A stretch of DNA of 15,894 nt from Oscillospiraceae bacterium (GCA_015068175.1 SVLA01000035.1:1-15894), one strand, 5' to 3'; shown: positions 1 through 7,362, numbered from the stretch's first letter. Notes: generated by a model not told the origin, from the letters alone. Program-made: numbers and translations.

Positions 1-366
1 GGCGAACACCAGGAAATCCAGTTCCTTGGCCCGGTCCACCACGGCCTTCATCTGGGGCAGGCTCATGGGCTTTTCGCAATGGTTGATGACCACGCCCCGG
101 GCGCCGGCGGCCTTCAGGCCCTCGGGCAGGATGTCGGCCATGCCCCGGCCGGGCCGGAGGGTGTCCATGTAGGGGGCCAGAACGATCAGGTTCTTGGTAT
201 GCTCGCAGACCCGGCGGATCTCGATGGGCGAGCAGATGAACAGCACGTCGATGTCATACTTTTCCGCGGCCTTGTCGGCGGCGATGGCGTACTCCAGGAG
301 CTGGTCGCCGTAGACGTAGTTCTTCGTGCCGATCTCAAAATAGGGAACGCGAATGGTGGGCTTCAT
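1..366 (-). CDS. Triose-phosphate-isomerase-like protein, archaeal type (3' end cut by window edge)
   Basis: The first 122 codons are present and the gene runs off the left edge. It starts at ATG 366-364, with GGAGG (373-377 on the complement) six bases upstream. The protein resembles archaeal-type triose-phosphate isomerases, which interconvert dihydroxyacetone phosphate and glyceraldehyde 3-phosphate. A lysine at residue 15 in GTKNY is a candidate for the catalytic lysine. LAPYMD at 63-68 matches the archaeal AQHID region, and INHCEKPM at 94-101 matches LNHSENRM, with His96 as the likely electrophile. The Ser of the usual HSE is Cys here. It is the last visible gene of a sugar operon, two bases of coding from the YjbQ-like stop. 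In such a setting TIM homologues can act on another phosphosugar, as erythrulose-phosphate isomerases do, so glycolytic TIM activity is not assumed. The second half, with the catalytic Glu, is not visible. Confidence 0.85.
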   Translation of the reverse strand, partial: MKPTIRVPYFEIGTKNYVYGDQLLEYAIAADKAAEKYDIDVLFICSPIEIRRVCEHTKNLIVLAPYMDTLRPGRGMADILPEGLKAAGARGVVINHCEKPMSLPQMKAVVDRAKELDFLVFA

Positions 367-378
367 ATGGATCCTCCC

Positions 379-1002
379 TTAGCGGTCGTTGAGCTGCAGG
401 TCGAAGTGGACGTCGTAAGCCTTCTCTTCCTCGGTGAAGCGGCGCAGGGTGTTGATGGTCTCGCCGCCCTTCCACTTGCGGTCGTTGACGGGTTCGCCGG
501 TGCCCATGACGGTGACGTTGACCTGGCGGTGACGGGCGCGGACATGGTCCCAGTCGATGAAGTAGACATGGGCGAATTCGCCGCCGTCCAGAACGCCGTC
601 CTTGATGGTCATGGTCTCGCTGCGGCCGAAGAAGCAGGAGCGCAGGTGGCCGTCGGTATTCATGGAGGTGAAGTTGCCGGGCTCATTGACATGGCGGCCG
701 TACTGAGCGTGAATGGGGCCGGGATGACGGTAGTCGCCCTCGTTGACATAGTCGGGGATCATCTTACGCATGATGTCCAGCAGGTCGTGCTGCAGGTACT
801 CCAGGTCGAAGCTGTCCATATCGTGGGAGGCTTCCTGGATCATGACGGAGCAGGTGGTGTGGTGGGAAACGATGGCCACGGTGCCGTTAAGAACGCCGGA
901 CTCCTTCACGATCTCCATAATCTCCTTGGAAATGTCGTGGAACGTGGGGATCCAGCCACGGCTCTGCAGTTCCAGTTCCTTCTGATAAACGATAAATTCC
1001 AT
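379..1002 (-). CDS. YjbQ-family (UPF0047) protein, long form
   Basis: This is a 207-residue protein of the YjbQ/UPF0047 family. Some members are annotated as secondary thiamine-phosphate synthase on the basis of weak activity, and the physiological role is unsettled. The family core is visible: SHHTTCSVMIQE at residues 46-57 (usually PHTTAG..INE), a DLLDIM helix near 73-78, YRHPG at 91-95, and NTDGHLRSCFFG near 115-126 (usually N.DAHIKASLLG). The start is ATG 1002-1000 because GGAGG (1011-1015 on the complement) lies eight bases upstream. An in-frame TTG at 1017 would overlap this ribosome site and is rejected. The E. coli protein has about 138 residues, so this one carries insertions around residues 58-72 and 93-110 and a C-terminal extension of about 35 residues. 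It sits between an amidohydrolase and a TIM-like gene, which suggests a job in sugar catabolism rather than thiamine synthesis. Confidence 0.85.
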   Translation of the reverse strand: MEFIVYQKELELQSRGWIPTFHDISKEIMEIVKESGVLNGTVAIVSHHTTCSVMIQEASHDMDSFDLEYLQHDLLDIMRKMIPDYVNEGDYRHPGPIHAQYGRHVNEPGNFTSMNTDGHLRSCFFGRSETMTIKDGVLDGGEFAHVYFIDWDHVRARHRQVNVTVMGTGEPVNDRKWKGGETINTLRRFTEEEKAYDVHFDLQLNDR

Positions 1003-1010
1003 AATAATTT

Positions 1011-1015
1011 CCTCC
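1011..1015 (-). promoter_or_regulatory. Ribosome binding site deciding the YjbQ-like start
   Basis: On the minus strand this reads GGAGG, eight bases before ATG at 1002. It fixes the start and excludes the longer TTG start at 1017, which would place the site inside the coding region. Confidence 0.8.
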
Positions 1016-1026
1016 AAATTGTTTTT

Positions 1027-2085
1027 TTATTTTTCACCGTAGATCGACCGGCGTGCGCCTTCGATCAGATCCACGGCATTATTACAAAGTACATCTTCGA
1101 TCTGGGTCCTGGTCAGGCCCAGCTTCAGGGCGGCCCGCTTGAACGACAGCAGTTCTTCATAGGCGAAGAAGGTGATCTTGTCCGCCTCTTCCGCCGGCAC
1201 CTCCCGCAGGTGGGGATCCTGGTCCGGGTCACCGTAGAGTCCCGGGGGGATCAGGTTGATATAGGTGCCGTTTTCCTGGATCCGGTGGCAGCGCATCCGC
1301 AAAATGGGCATATCCATGCCGAACATCACATGCTTGCTGCCGGCGTGCTGCAGCACCTGGGTGATCACATCCTCGGCGCTGTTGGCGGTGAAATCGTACA
1401 TCAGGTCCGGATAGCGGTCCAGGATCTCAAAGGCATTGCCCACGTCCTCCTGCACATAGGCCCGGCCGATGTGGGCCACGATCAGGCGGACATTGGGGAA
1501 CCGCTCCTTGATCTCCGCGATCTGGGCCAGGTTCACCGGGTCCTTCAGCCGGCCGCTGCGGGGAATATGGAGCATGACGATGGCCCCCAGTTTGTCCATC
1601 CGTTCCAGTTGATGGATGGGGAAAAAGTCATAGATCCGGATCTCACCCGACGGGATATAGGCCGGGGCGAAATCCAGGTAGGATTTGATGCCCACGAAGC
1701 CGCCGGCGCGGATCTTGGCTTCCACCTCGTCGGCGCTCTGGCTGGGATGGCTGAAATACAGCGCCGGGAAACCGGAACGGCGGGAAGCATCAGCCACATA
1801 GTCGTTGGCTTCCTCCGTGCAGGCGTTGTTCAGGAACATCAGCGCCTGCATTTCCTTATCCGGGAAGAGGAGGCGGTAAGTTTCCTGCAGATCTTCGATG
1901 CTGTTGTCCCGGGCCACCAGGTCCGGCCAGGAAACGGTGCGCTGTTCGCCGGTATGTTCCTCCGGCAGGCGGTGGCTGTCCAGCCACACATGGGCATGGA
2001 CATCAAACAGCCGCCGGGGCAGGAAATCCTTCAGCTCCTGCTCATAAACGGCCCGGTCATGGGCGGTCACTTCAAATAAAGCCAT
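1027..2085 (-). CDS. Amidohydrolase-family metal-dependent hydrolase (possible lactonase)
   Basis: A 352-residue TIM-barrel hydrolase of the amidohydrolase superfamily (amidohydrolase_2-like). The metal-binding HxH is at residues 30-32 in DVHAHVW. Later barrel motifs are GIKSYLDF, MLHIPRSG, VAHIGRAY and FGMDMPI, which supply candidate His ligands and the final-strand Asp. Family members hydrolyse or decarboxylate varied substrates, and several act as sugar lactonases. Beside an oxidoreductase and a sugar kinase, a lactonase role is a reasonable inference but is not shown. Two starts are possible. ATG 2085 has AAAGGAGG only four bases upstream. ATG 2106 overlaps the kinase stop as ATGA and would add seven residues containing the ribosome site. 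I prefer 2085. It is followed by the YjbQ-like gene after 24 bases, so the two are very likely cotranscribed. Confidence 0.82.
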   Translation of the reverse strand: MALFEVTAHDRAVYEQELKDFLPRRLFDVHAHVWLDSHRLPEEHTGEQRTVSWPDLVARDNSIEDLQETYRLLFPDKEMQALMFLNNACTEEANDYVADASRRSGFPALYFSHPSQSADEVEAKIRAGGFVGIKSYLDFAPAYIPSGEIRIYDFFPIHQLERMDKLGAIVMLHIPRSGRLKDPVNLAQIAEIKERFPNVRLIVAHIGRAYVQEDVGNAFEILDRYPDLMYDFTANSAEDVITQVLQHAGSKHVMFGMDMPILRMRCHRIQENGTYINLIPPGLYGDPDQDPHLREVPAEEADKITFFAYEELLSFKRAALKLGLTRTQIEDVLCNNAVDLIEGARRSIYGEK

Positions 2086-2102
2086 AGGTCCTCCTTTTCC
2101 GG

Positions 2103-3575
2103 TCATTCCTGGGTCCTGACCAGGATGGCCGCATTGCGTTTGTAGGTTTCAAACAGCCTGGGGTACACCGCGGCGTATTCCGGACGGGGATAGAGGACCC
2201 GCTCCGGGATGGCCATATGGCGGTAGCCGTCGGCGGTATCGGCATAAAGGCCGCAGCCCACGCCGGCCAGGATAGCCGCGCCCACGCAGGCCATATCCGC
2301 CACTTCCGGGATCCGGACGGGGACCTGGGCGATGTCCGCCACCAACTGGCACCACAGTTCACTTTTGGACGCGCCGCCGGAGAGCTTGATGCCCCGGGCG
2401 GAAGGCTTCACGGGAAACAGTTCCATCATCCACACCGCCTGGAAGGCAACGCCTTCCATCACGGCCCGGGCCATGTGGAACCGGTCATGGGACAGATCCA
2501 GGCCCGTGAATGCGGAGCGGCGGAATTTTTGTCCGTTTCCGGCCATGCCGGTGACGGGGTAGAAGAAGATCCCGTCCTCCGCCGCCCGGCGGGCGGCTGC
2601 TTCCCCATTGACGGTGCCGTAGTCCAAAATGCCGTTTTCGGCATTGGCCAGGCTTCGCCGCCACCATTCCAGGCAGACACCGCCGGCGGACAGCTCGCAC
2701 ATGGACCCCCACATCCCGGGGACAGCGGCCACGGATTGGCTCAGGCCCGAAGCCGGGTCCGGGCCGTCGGCAATGCAGGTGATGACCCAGCAGGTGCCCG
2801 ATCCGATGAGCATATCCCCGGCGGCCACGGCGCCGGCCCCCAGTGCCACGGCATACTGATCATGGGCACCGGCCACCAGCAAGGTGGTGGTGGGCAGGCC
2901 CAGTTCTGCCGCCGCTTCGGCCCTCAAAGGACCGATCACATCGCCGGAGGCCACCACTTTGGCCAGTTGCTCCTCCCGAATGCCGCAAAAAGCGAGGATC
3001 TGCTCATCATAGCGCCGCTCATGGATGTGGAAAAGCTGGTCGATGCCGGCGTCGGACATATCCACGGCGGGAATGCCGGTCATTTTCATGGAAATATAGC
3101 CGGGGACCGTCAAAAACAGGGCGGTCTTATCAAAGATCTCCGGTTCATTGTCCCGGATCCAACGGATCTGCAGGGCCGGCAGGCCCTCTTCCAGGACCCA
3201 GCCGGTTTTTTGATACATGGCATCGGCGCCGATCTCGGCGGCAAATGCCGCCCGCTGTTTTCCGCAGCGGACGTCGCTCCAGACCATGGCCGGCCGCAGC
3301 GGCTCCATATGGCCGTCCACGGGGACCAGGGTGCCGCCCTGCAGCGACAGGGAGATGGCGGCCACGTTTTCCGCCACAGCAGGGTCGGCGCAGAGCTGCC
3401 GCACCGTATGGACCACGGCGGTCCACCAATGGCGGGCATCCTGCTCGCTGTAGCCCACCTGGGGCGTTTGGGTGGGGTAGCCTTCATAGGCCTGACCCAT
3501 CAGCAGCCCGTCCTGCCGGAACAGCAGGGCCTTGGTGCCGGTGGTGCCTACGTCGATTCCCAATAAGTACTTCAT
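2103..3575 (-). CDS. FGGY-family carbohydrate kinase
   Basis: A 490-residue kinase, the usual length for the FGGY family, which phosphorylates ketoses and polyols (xylulose, ribulose, glycerol, fuculose) with ATP in the cytoplasm. The N-terminal ATPase motif GIDVGTTGTKALLF is at residues 6-19. GAHDQYAVALGAG near 236-248 carries the probable catalytic base Asp239, followed by GSGTCWV. The C-terminal signature GGASKSELW is near 400-408. ATG 3575 is chosen because KYLLGIDVG begins there, with GGAGG (3583-3587 on the complement) seven bases upstream; an upstream extension would run through the DUF4432 gene. Its start overlaps the DUF4432 stop as ATGA, a sign of translational coupling. By context it probably phosphorylates the ketose made by the upstream isomerase. 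The exact sugar is unknown. Confidence 0.93.
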   Translation of the reverse strand: MKYLLGIDVGTTGTKALLFRQDGLLMGQAYEGYPTQTPQVGYSEQDARHWWTAVVHTVRQLCADPAVAENVAAISLSLQGGTLVPVDGHMEPLRPAMVWSDVRCGKQRAAFAAEIGADAMYQKTGWVLEEGLPALQIRWIRDNEPEIFDKTALFLTVPGYISMKMTGIPAVDMSDAGIDQLFHIHERRYDEQILAFCGIREEQLAKVVASGDVIGPLRAEAAAELGLPTTTLLVAGAHDQYAVALGAGAVAAGDMLIGSGTCWVITCIADGPDPASGLSQSVAAVPGMWGSMCELSAGGVCLEWWRRSLANAENGILDYGTVNGEAAARRAAEDGIFFYPVTGMAGNGQKFRRSAFTGLDLSHDRFHMARAVMEGVAFQAVWMMELFPVKPSARGIKLSGGASKSELWCQLVADIAQVPVRIPEVADMACVGAAILAGVGCGLYADTADGYRHMAIPERVLYPRPEYAAVYPRLFETYKRNAAILVRTQE

Positions 3576-4591
3576 TTCAATTCCTCCAGGAAGGCGTCGA
3601 TCTGCGCATCGCCCTCCAAAACGCCGATGCAGACCCGGGTGGTGACGGTGCTGTAGGGCGGCAGGATGGGCAGACGTCCCTGCTCCTGCAGTTGGGCGCG
3701 GTTGCAGCCACAGGTGTTGCAGGGCTCCAGGGCCAGCACATAATCGTGGGATTTCATCCGCTTCCACTGCAGCAGACCCGGCAGGGCGGCGGTATCGAAG
3801 CGCACATAGGCGCCGATGCCCAGCCGGCGGTTATACAGCACCGCCGCGGCGGTATCGCCGGCGGAAACGGTGTGCAGGTACAGTTCTTCCTCACAGCCGT
3901 CGATCGGCTCGCTCATGGTATCGAAGCCGGTGGCCAGGTCGGTGACGGGTTCGGTGGACATATTCCGGGAAACGGCCACCCGGCTGTCCGGCTGGAGCAG
4001 AGGGTAACCGAAATTGATGTGGTAAAGGAGCAGATAAGGCTCCGCCTCCGCTTCCATGTTGGTGATCTCGTCCCGGATCTCCAGGGAAGCATCGTTCAGA
4101 CCGGTGCGGACGGTGCGCCGCAGGGTCAGGTGGCGGCCGAACAGCTTGCTCTGGTGCATCTGCCCGGTGCAGGTCAGCTCATAATCTTCCCCCACCCAGC
4201 GGGCATCGGTGCCGAAATGCTGCGCGCTGACGCTGCTGATCCGGCCGTGGACCGGGAAGATCTCCTCCCCCACCACCGCGTCGCCGGCATTGTCCAGGCC
4301 GCAGGTGACCATGGCGCCGCCGGGCCATTGCTCCGTAAATTCCTCTTCCAGAACGGAAAAGGCCTCCGGCGCCGCCAATCCCGTCTTGGACTGGAAGCAC
4401 AGATTCGTGCCCTTGTAAGAAAGATCGTACAGATCCATGCACCGGTCGGGCATCACCGTAAAGCGCAGACCGGCGGCATTATACACCTCCGCCAGCCGGA
4501 TGAAGCGGCCCTTGCCCCGGAGGAGCTGTGTCTCCCGGATGCCGGCGATCTGGTCCATATTGCCCAGTTTTTTCAGCAGTTCGATATTCAT
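3572..4591 (-). CDS. DUF4432-family protein (aldose-1-epimerase-like fold)
   Basis: A 339-residue protein recognised as DUF4432, a family related to galactose mutarotase. Its members often sit beside sugar isomerases and kinases and are assumed to handle an anomer or epimer of the pathway sugar. Visible landmarks are RFTVMPDRCMDLYDLSYKGTN at about residues 42-62, PVHGRISS near 118-125, YHINFGYPLL near 197-206, and EPCNTCGC late in the protein. ATG 4591 is chosen because a GGAGG run lies about nine bases upstream (4601-4605 on the complement); an upstream in-frame extension of 13 residues looks unstructured. It is separated from the isomerase gene by a strong hairpin and overlaps the kinase start by four bases. 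No catalytic residue can be assigned with confidence. The family call is firm and the reaction is inference. Confidence 0.85.
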   Translation of the reverse strand: MNIELLKKLGNMDQIAGIRETQLLRGKGRFIRLAEVYNAAGLRFTVMPDRCMDLYDLSYKGTNLCFQSKTGLAAPEAFSVLEEEFTEQWPGGAMVTCGLDNAGDAVVGEEIFPVHGRISSVSAQHFGTDARWVGEDYELTCTGQMHQSKLFGRHLTLRRTVRTGLNDASLEIRDEITNMEAEAEPYLLLYHINFGYPLLQPDSRVAVSRNMSTEPVTDLATGFDTMSEPIDGCEEELYLHTVSAGDTAAAVLYNRRLGIGAYVRFDTAALPGLLQWKRMKSHDYVLALEPCNTCGCNRAQLQEQGRLPILPPYSTVTTRVCIGVLEGDAQIDAFLEELK

Positions 4592-4613
4592 GACTACCCT
4601 CCTCCAACAGAAG

Positions 4614-4644
4614 TACCCAAAGCGGCCCAATGCCGCTTTGGGTA
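4614..4644 (-). terminator. Strong intergenic hairpin without a clear U tract (processing or attenuation site)
   Basis: A perfect 13-bp stem, TACCCAAAGCGGC and GCCGCTTTGGGTA, encloses a five-base loop in the 60-base gap between the isomerase stop and the DUF4432 start. On the minus-strand transcript it is followed by ACTTCTGTTGG, so it lacks the U run of an efficient intrinsic terminator. It probably stabilises the upstream mRNA end or lowers read-through inside the operon. Confidence 0.6.
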
Positions 4645-4651
4645 TGGATCT

Positions 4652-6046
4652 TTATTCGATGACCACCACGTTGAAGCCCATCATGGCGCCGAAGGCCTTC
4701 AGCTCCTCCAGGGCCACGTCATAGACCATGGCGCTGTGGTGGGTGCCGCCATGGAGGGAATATTCCTTCAGGAATTCCGGCAGTTTTTTGCCGGGCTTGA
4801 ACCAGCCCTGGTTCTCGGTGCGGTAAGCGCCGTGCTCCAGGCCCGCATCCAGCATCTTGCCGGGGCAGAGGATCATGGTGAAGGAATCGTTCATAGGCGC
4901 CAGGTTGATGATGGTGGCATCGCCGGCCCGGCCGCAGCTATACATACCCACGGTGTCGCCGCAGGAATTGTAATTGAAGGGGCAATCGTTGATCACCGGC
5001 TTCCAACAGGCCAGCGTGGGGTCGGATTCGCCCATATGGCTCATGAGCAGAACGTCCTGGGCCCAATCCGGGCAGAACATCTCCGTAAAGGTGGTGTCGG
5101 GATAGACGCTGTGCAGCGCGCCCACCAGACCGGCGGTCAGCACGTCGCCCTCGCCGGCGTAGCCTTTGCCCCGGCCCAGGATCTTACAGCACTCGGGGAA
5201 GGGCATCTTGGGCAGGCCGCAGATGTCCAGGGTCAGGAAGTTGACGGTGCAGGCGGTCATGGACAGGTCTTCCATCCACTTGCGCAGAGCCAGGCCGGAC
5301 TTGGTGGCCAGGCGGTAATTGTCCATATTCCGGGCCTGGACGGTATAGTTCTCCTGATCCAGGCGCAGTTCCTCCTCCACTTCCGCCTCGGTGACCTTGG
5401 CCAGATACTGGGCGGACACTTCAGGGGTCATGTAGAACACTTCCGCGCCGATTTCCTTGCGGTAGCGCTCATCGGAGATCAAAAAGTCCCCCATGCCGGT
5501 GAAACTGCCGCCCACGGAACCCACCCGGGCATGGCGGTAGGCATTGGCCGCCGCGGCGGCGCGGCACATGCCGGCGGTCTCGGCGATGACATCGCTGTGG
5601 AGCGCATGGCCGGCGCAGATATAGTAGGGCTTGCCGTGGCGCTTCAGCAGGTTACACATATCCTGGACGCCGTGGATACCGTGGTTGGGATCGATCCGGA
5701 CTTCCCGGTCTGCCGCGGCGATGAGTTCATAGTGGACCGTGGTATCCAGCACCACGATGGGGGCCTCCAGGGACAGCAGGGCCTCGATGGACTCCAGAGA
5801 GGGAGAATAGGCCAGGTGCTGGGTGATGACAGCGGTGACGCCGGCATCGTTGAACTTTTTGGCCGCCCGTTCAAATTCCGGACGGATCCGGCAGACTTCA
5901 TCCGCCATGACGATCTCCAGACCCTGCTGCTCCAGCATGGACACCAGCAGGTTCATATGCTCCACCATGGGATCCCGCAGGTGGGGATCGCTGTCGTCAT
6001 AGAGCTTGATGTAAAGGGGAAGATAACCGACCTTGATCTTGTTCAT
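4652..6046 (-). CDS. L-arabinose/L-fucose isomerase-type sugar isomerase
   Basis: A 464-residue aldose-ketose isomerase of the arabinose/fucose isomerase superfamily. GYAGEGDVLTAGLV near residues 295-308 matches the AraA motif GFAGEGDW.TAAL, with Glu299 as a metal ligand. LLMSHMGESDP at 333-343 matches LGAHMLEVCP, with Glu340 as the second glutamate. GGTHHSAMV at 433-441 matches GGAHHT, with a metal-binding His. The AraA histidine in HLGIGG is not visible by hand alignment; this stretch reads KPVINDCPFNYN. Substrate preference may therefore differ from arabinose. The start is ATG 6046, with AAGGAG nine bases upstream (6056-6061 on the complement); a TTG three codons earlier is rejected. It follows the oxidoreductase gene after 23 bases. 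Its product would feed the FGGY kinase. Superfamily membership is confident; the sugar is unknown. Confidence 0.9.
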   Translation of the reverse strand: MNKIKVGYLPLYIKLYDDSDPHLRDPMVEHMNLLVSMLEQQGLEIVMADEVCRIRPEFERAAKKFNDAGVTAVITQHLAYSPSLESIEALLSLEAPIVVLDTTVHYELIAAADREVRIDPNHGIHGVQDMCNLLKRHGKPYYICAGHALHSDVIAETAGMCRAAAAANAYRHARVGSVGGSFTGMGDFLISDERYRKEIGAEVFYMTPEVSAQYLAKVTEAEVEEELRLDQENYTVQARNMDNYRLATKSGLALRKWMEDLSMTACTVNFLTLDICGLPKMPFPECCKILGRGKGYAGEGDVLTAGLVGALHSVYPDTTFTEMFCPDWAQDVLLMSHMGESDPTLACWKPVINDCPFNYNSCGDTVGMYSCGRAGDATIINLAPMNDSFTMILCPGKMLDAGLEHGAYRTENQGWFKPGKKLPEFLKEYSLHGGTHHSAMVYDVALEELKAFGAMMGFNVVVIE

Positions 6047-6069
6047 AAGGGACAACTCCTTTGTAAATA

Positions 6070-7305
6070 TTAAGGCTGGCTGAGTATTTTCATATAATCG
6101 TAGACGCCGCCGTCGATCTGGGGCGTGCCGCCGGAAGCGGTGGGCAGCAACTGGTCCCCGGCCACCGCCGGATCGGTGCAGGCCCGATCGTTGCGCCAGC
6201 GGTCCCGCTGGGTCTTGTCCCGCAGATCGGGAATGGCCATGGGGATCCCGCCGGCCAGGATGGAGCGGTAGGCAAACATCCCCGGCAGGAACATATCCAG
6301 GGCTTCGTAAATATCCACGGTGTCCGCCTCGGGGTCTCCCAAAAGCCGCTGGATAAAATTGTGGATGGCGTAGTAATCGGCGCCGCTGTGGCCGAACTTT
6401 TGGGCCTTTTCCTCCCCGTCCGTCAGGTCCAGGACCTCCAGACGGGCATTGTCATAATCGCCGCAATAGCTGTCGTGATTCACATACAGCCGGCGGATAT
6501 GGTCGCTGTGGGCATCCTCCCGGGCAGATTCCATCCGACCCTTGGAGCCGTACATACAATACCATATGGAATCCTTGTAAAGGTCACCGTGGATGCTCTT
6601 GACCATGGCGCCGTTTTCCAGAGTCACCATCTCGATGCCGAAGGAGGCACCCTTGGCTCCTACCCGGAGTTTGCGCTCATTTTTATTTCCCTCAAAACCC
6701 ACCACGGATACGGGGCGCAGGCCCGTGGCATGGAGGATGGGACCCAAAGAGTGGGTGCAGTAGAAGGTGGAATACATATTGTTCCGCCAATGGTGTTCAT
6801 CGCCATGGGTGATGATGGGCCAAATGGATTCGCAATTGTGGATATATTCCCCTTCGGCATACTCCAGTTCGCCGATGATGCCCTGGGTATAGAGCTTTTT
6901 CATCTCCCGGGTGGCGGGCATGTAGCAATAATTCTCGGCAAAAGCATAGGTCAGGCCGGTTTTTTCCACCGCCTCCACCAGCGCCACCGCTTCAGCCATG
7001 GTCTGCACCGGCAGAACTTCGGAGAAAACGTGCATTCCCCGTTCCAGGGCCCGGAGGGCATAGGGGGCGTGTTCCGTGGCATAGTTGGCCAGGAAAACGG
7101 CATCCATGTCATGGCAGATAAACTCCTCAAAAGAGTCATAAAAGGTGATGCCCAACTGGCTGAATTTGGCCCGCTGGGCCCGCAGGACCTCCACGGAGCG
7201 GTCGCACAGCGCCACAACTTCCACATCGTCGCACCGTTTGGCATAGCTGATCACCACGGAACCCCGGCTGCCGCCCAGGACGCCGATTTTTATTTTTTTC
7301 TTCAC
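6070..7305 (-). CDS. Gfo/Idh/MocA-family oxidoreductase, first gene of the sugar operon
   Basis: A 411-residue NAD(P)-dependent oxidoreductase. The N-terminal Rossmann motif IGVLGGSRGSV at residues 7-17 binds the dinucleotide. The substrate half contains EYIHNCESIWP, FYCTHSLGPILHATG (His185 probably in the active site) and GADYYAIHNFI. Members oxidise or reduce sugars, inositols or sugar acids. The usual EKP motif that ends the Rossmann part, whose lysine is normally catalytic, reads EVLP (96-99), so the chemistry may be altered. The start is GTG 7305, with GGAGG (7312-7316 on the complement) six bases upstream; no better ATG exists. The length suits the family (330-440). It lies directly behind a promoter overlapped by a palindrome and leads the operon. 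Confidence 0.9.
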   Translation of the reverse strand: MKKKIKIGVLGGSRGSVVISYAKRCDDVEVVALCDRSVEVLRAQRAKFSQLGITFYDSFEEFICHDMDAVFLANYATEHAPYALRALERGMHVFSEVLPVQTMAEAVALVEAVEKTGLTYAFAENYCYMPATREMKKLYTQGIIGELEYAEGEYIHNCESIWPIITHGDEHHWRNNMYSTFYCTHSLGPILHATGLRPVSVVGFEGNKNERKLRVGAKGASFGIEMVTLENGAMVKSIHGDLYKDSIWYCMYGSKGRMESAREDAHSDHIRRLYVNHDSYCGDYDNARLEVLDLTDGEEKAQKFGHSGADYYAIHNFIQRLLGDPEADTVDIYEALDMFLPGMFAYRSILAGGIPMAIPDLRDKTQRDRWRNDRACTDPAVAGDQLLPTASGGTPQIDGGVYDYMKILSQP

Positions 7306-7311
7306 AATACG

Positions 7312-7316
7312 CCTCC
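7312..7316 (-). promoter_or_regulatory. Ribosome binding site supporting the GTG start of the oxidoreductase
   Basis: On the minus strand this reads GGAGG, six bases before GTG at 7305. The spacing is ideal and the protein begins with a normal MKKKIKIGVLGG sequence, so the GTG start is well supported. Confidence 0.8.
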
Positions 7317-7324
7317 ATTAGGCT

Positions 7325-7344
7325 GGTGATATTATCATATCACC
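7325..7344. promoter_or_regulatory. Perfect 8-4-8 palindromic operator candidate over the operon -10 box
   Basis: The site reads GGTGATAT-TATC-ATATCACC, two perfect 8-base arms around a 4-base centre. It covers the predicted -10 box of the minus-strand operon promoter (7334-7339), the usual position for a repressor operator. Such symmetry suggests a dimeric repressor (LacI, GntR or similar). AraC-type activators more often use direct repeats, so the neighbouring AraC regulator may not be the protein that binds here. Confidence 0.6.
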
Positions 7345-7362
7345 GAAGCCATTTTTGAACAA
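7334..7362 (-). promoter_or_regulatory. Predicted promoter of the sugar operon
   Basis: On the minus strand TTGTTC (7357-7362) and TATGAT (7334-7339) are separated by 17 bases. The -10 box matches the consensus at five of six positions, and the -35 box matches mainly at TTG. It lies 28 bases upstream of the GTG start. Basis is consensus matching only. Confidence 0.55.

Noticed and set aside
79..2079. Long open frame on the plus strand opposite the amidohydrolase and YjbQ-like genes
   Set aside because: It is antisense to well-recognised genes, has no family features, and such shadows are expected in GC-rich DNA. The same applies to long plus-strand frames at 2217-3566, 2843-6073 and 6361-7329 and minus-strand frames at 7433-8275, 11452-13062, 13066-14154 and 14085-15281.
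2086..2106. Upstream ATG at 2106 as the amidohydrolase start
   Set aside because: It overlaps the kinase stop as ATGA and remains possible, but the AAAGGAGG site would then be inside the gene and the added residues (MTGKGGP) look non-structural.
7285..7300. Phase-variable homopolymer at the oxidoreductase start
   Set aside because: The A-rich run merely encodes the MKKKIKI start, is interrupted, and is too short to argue for slippage control.
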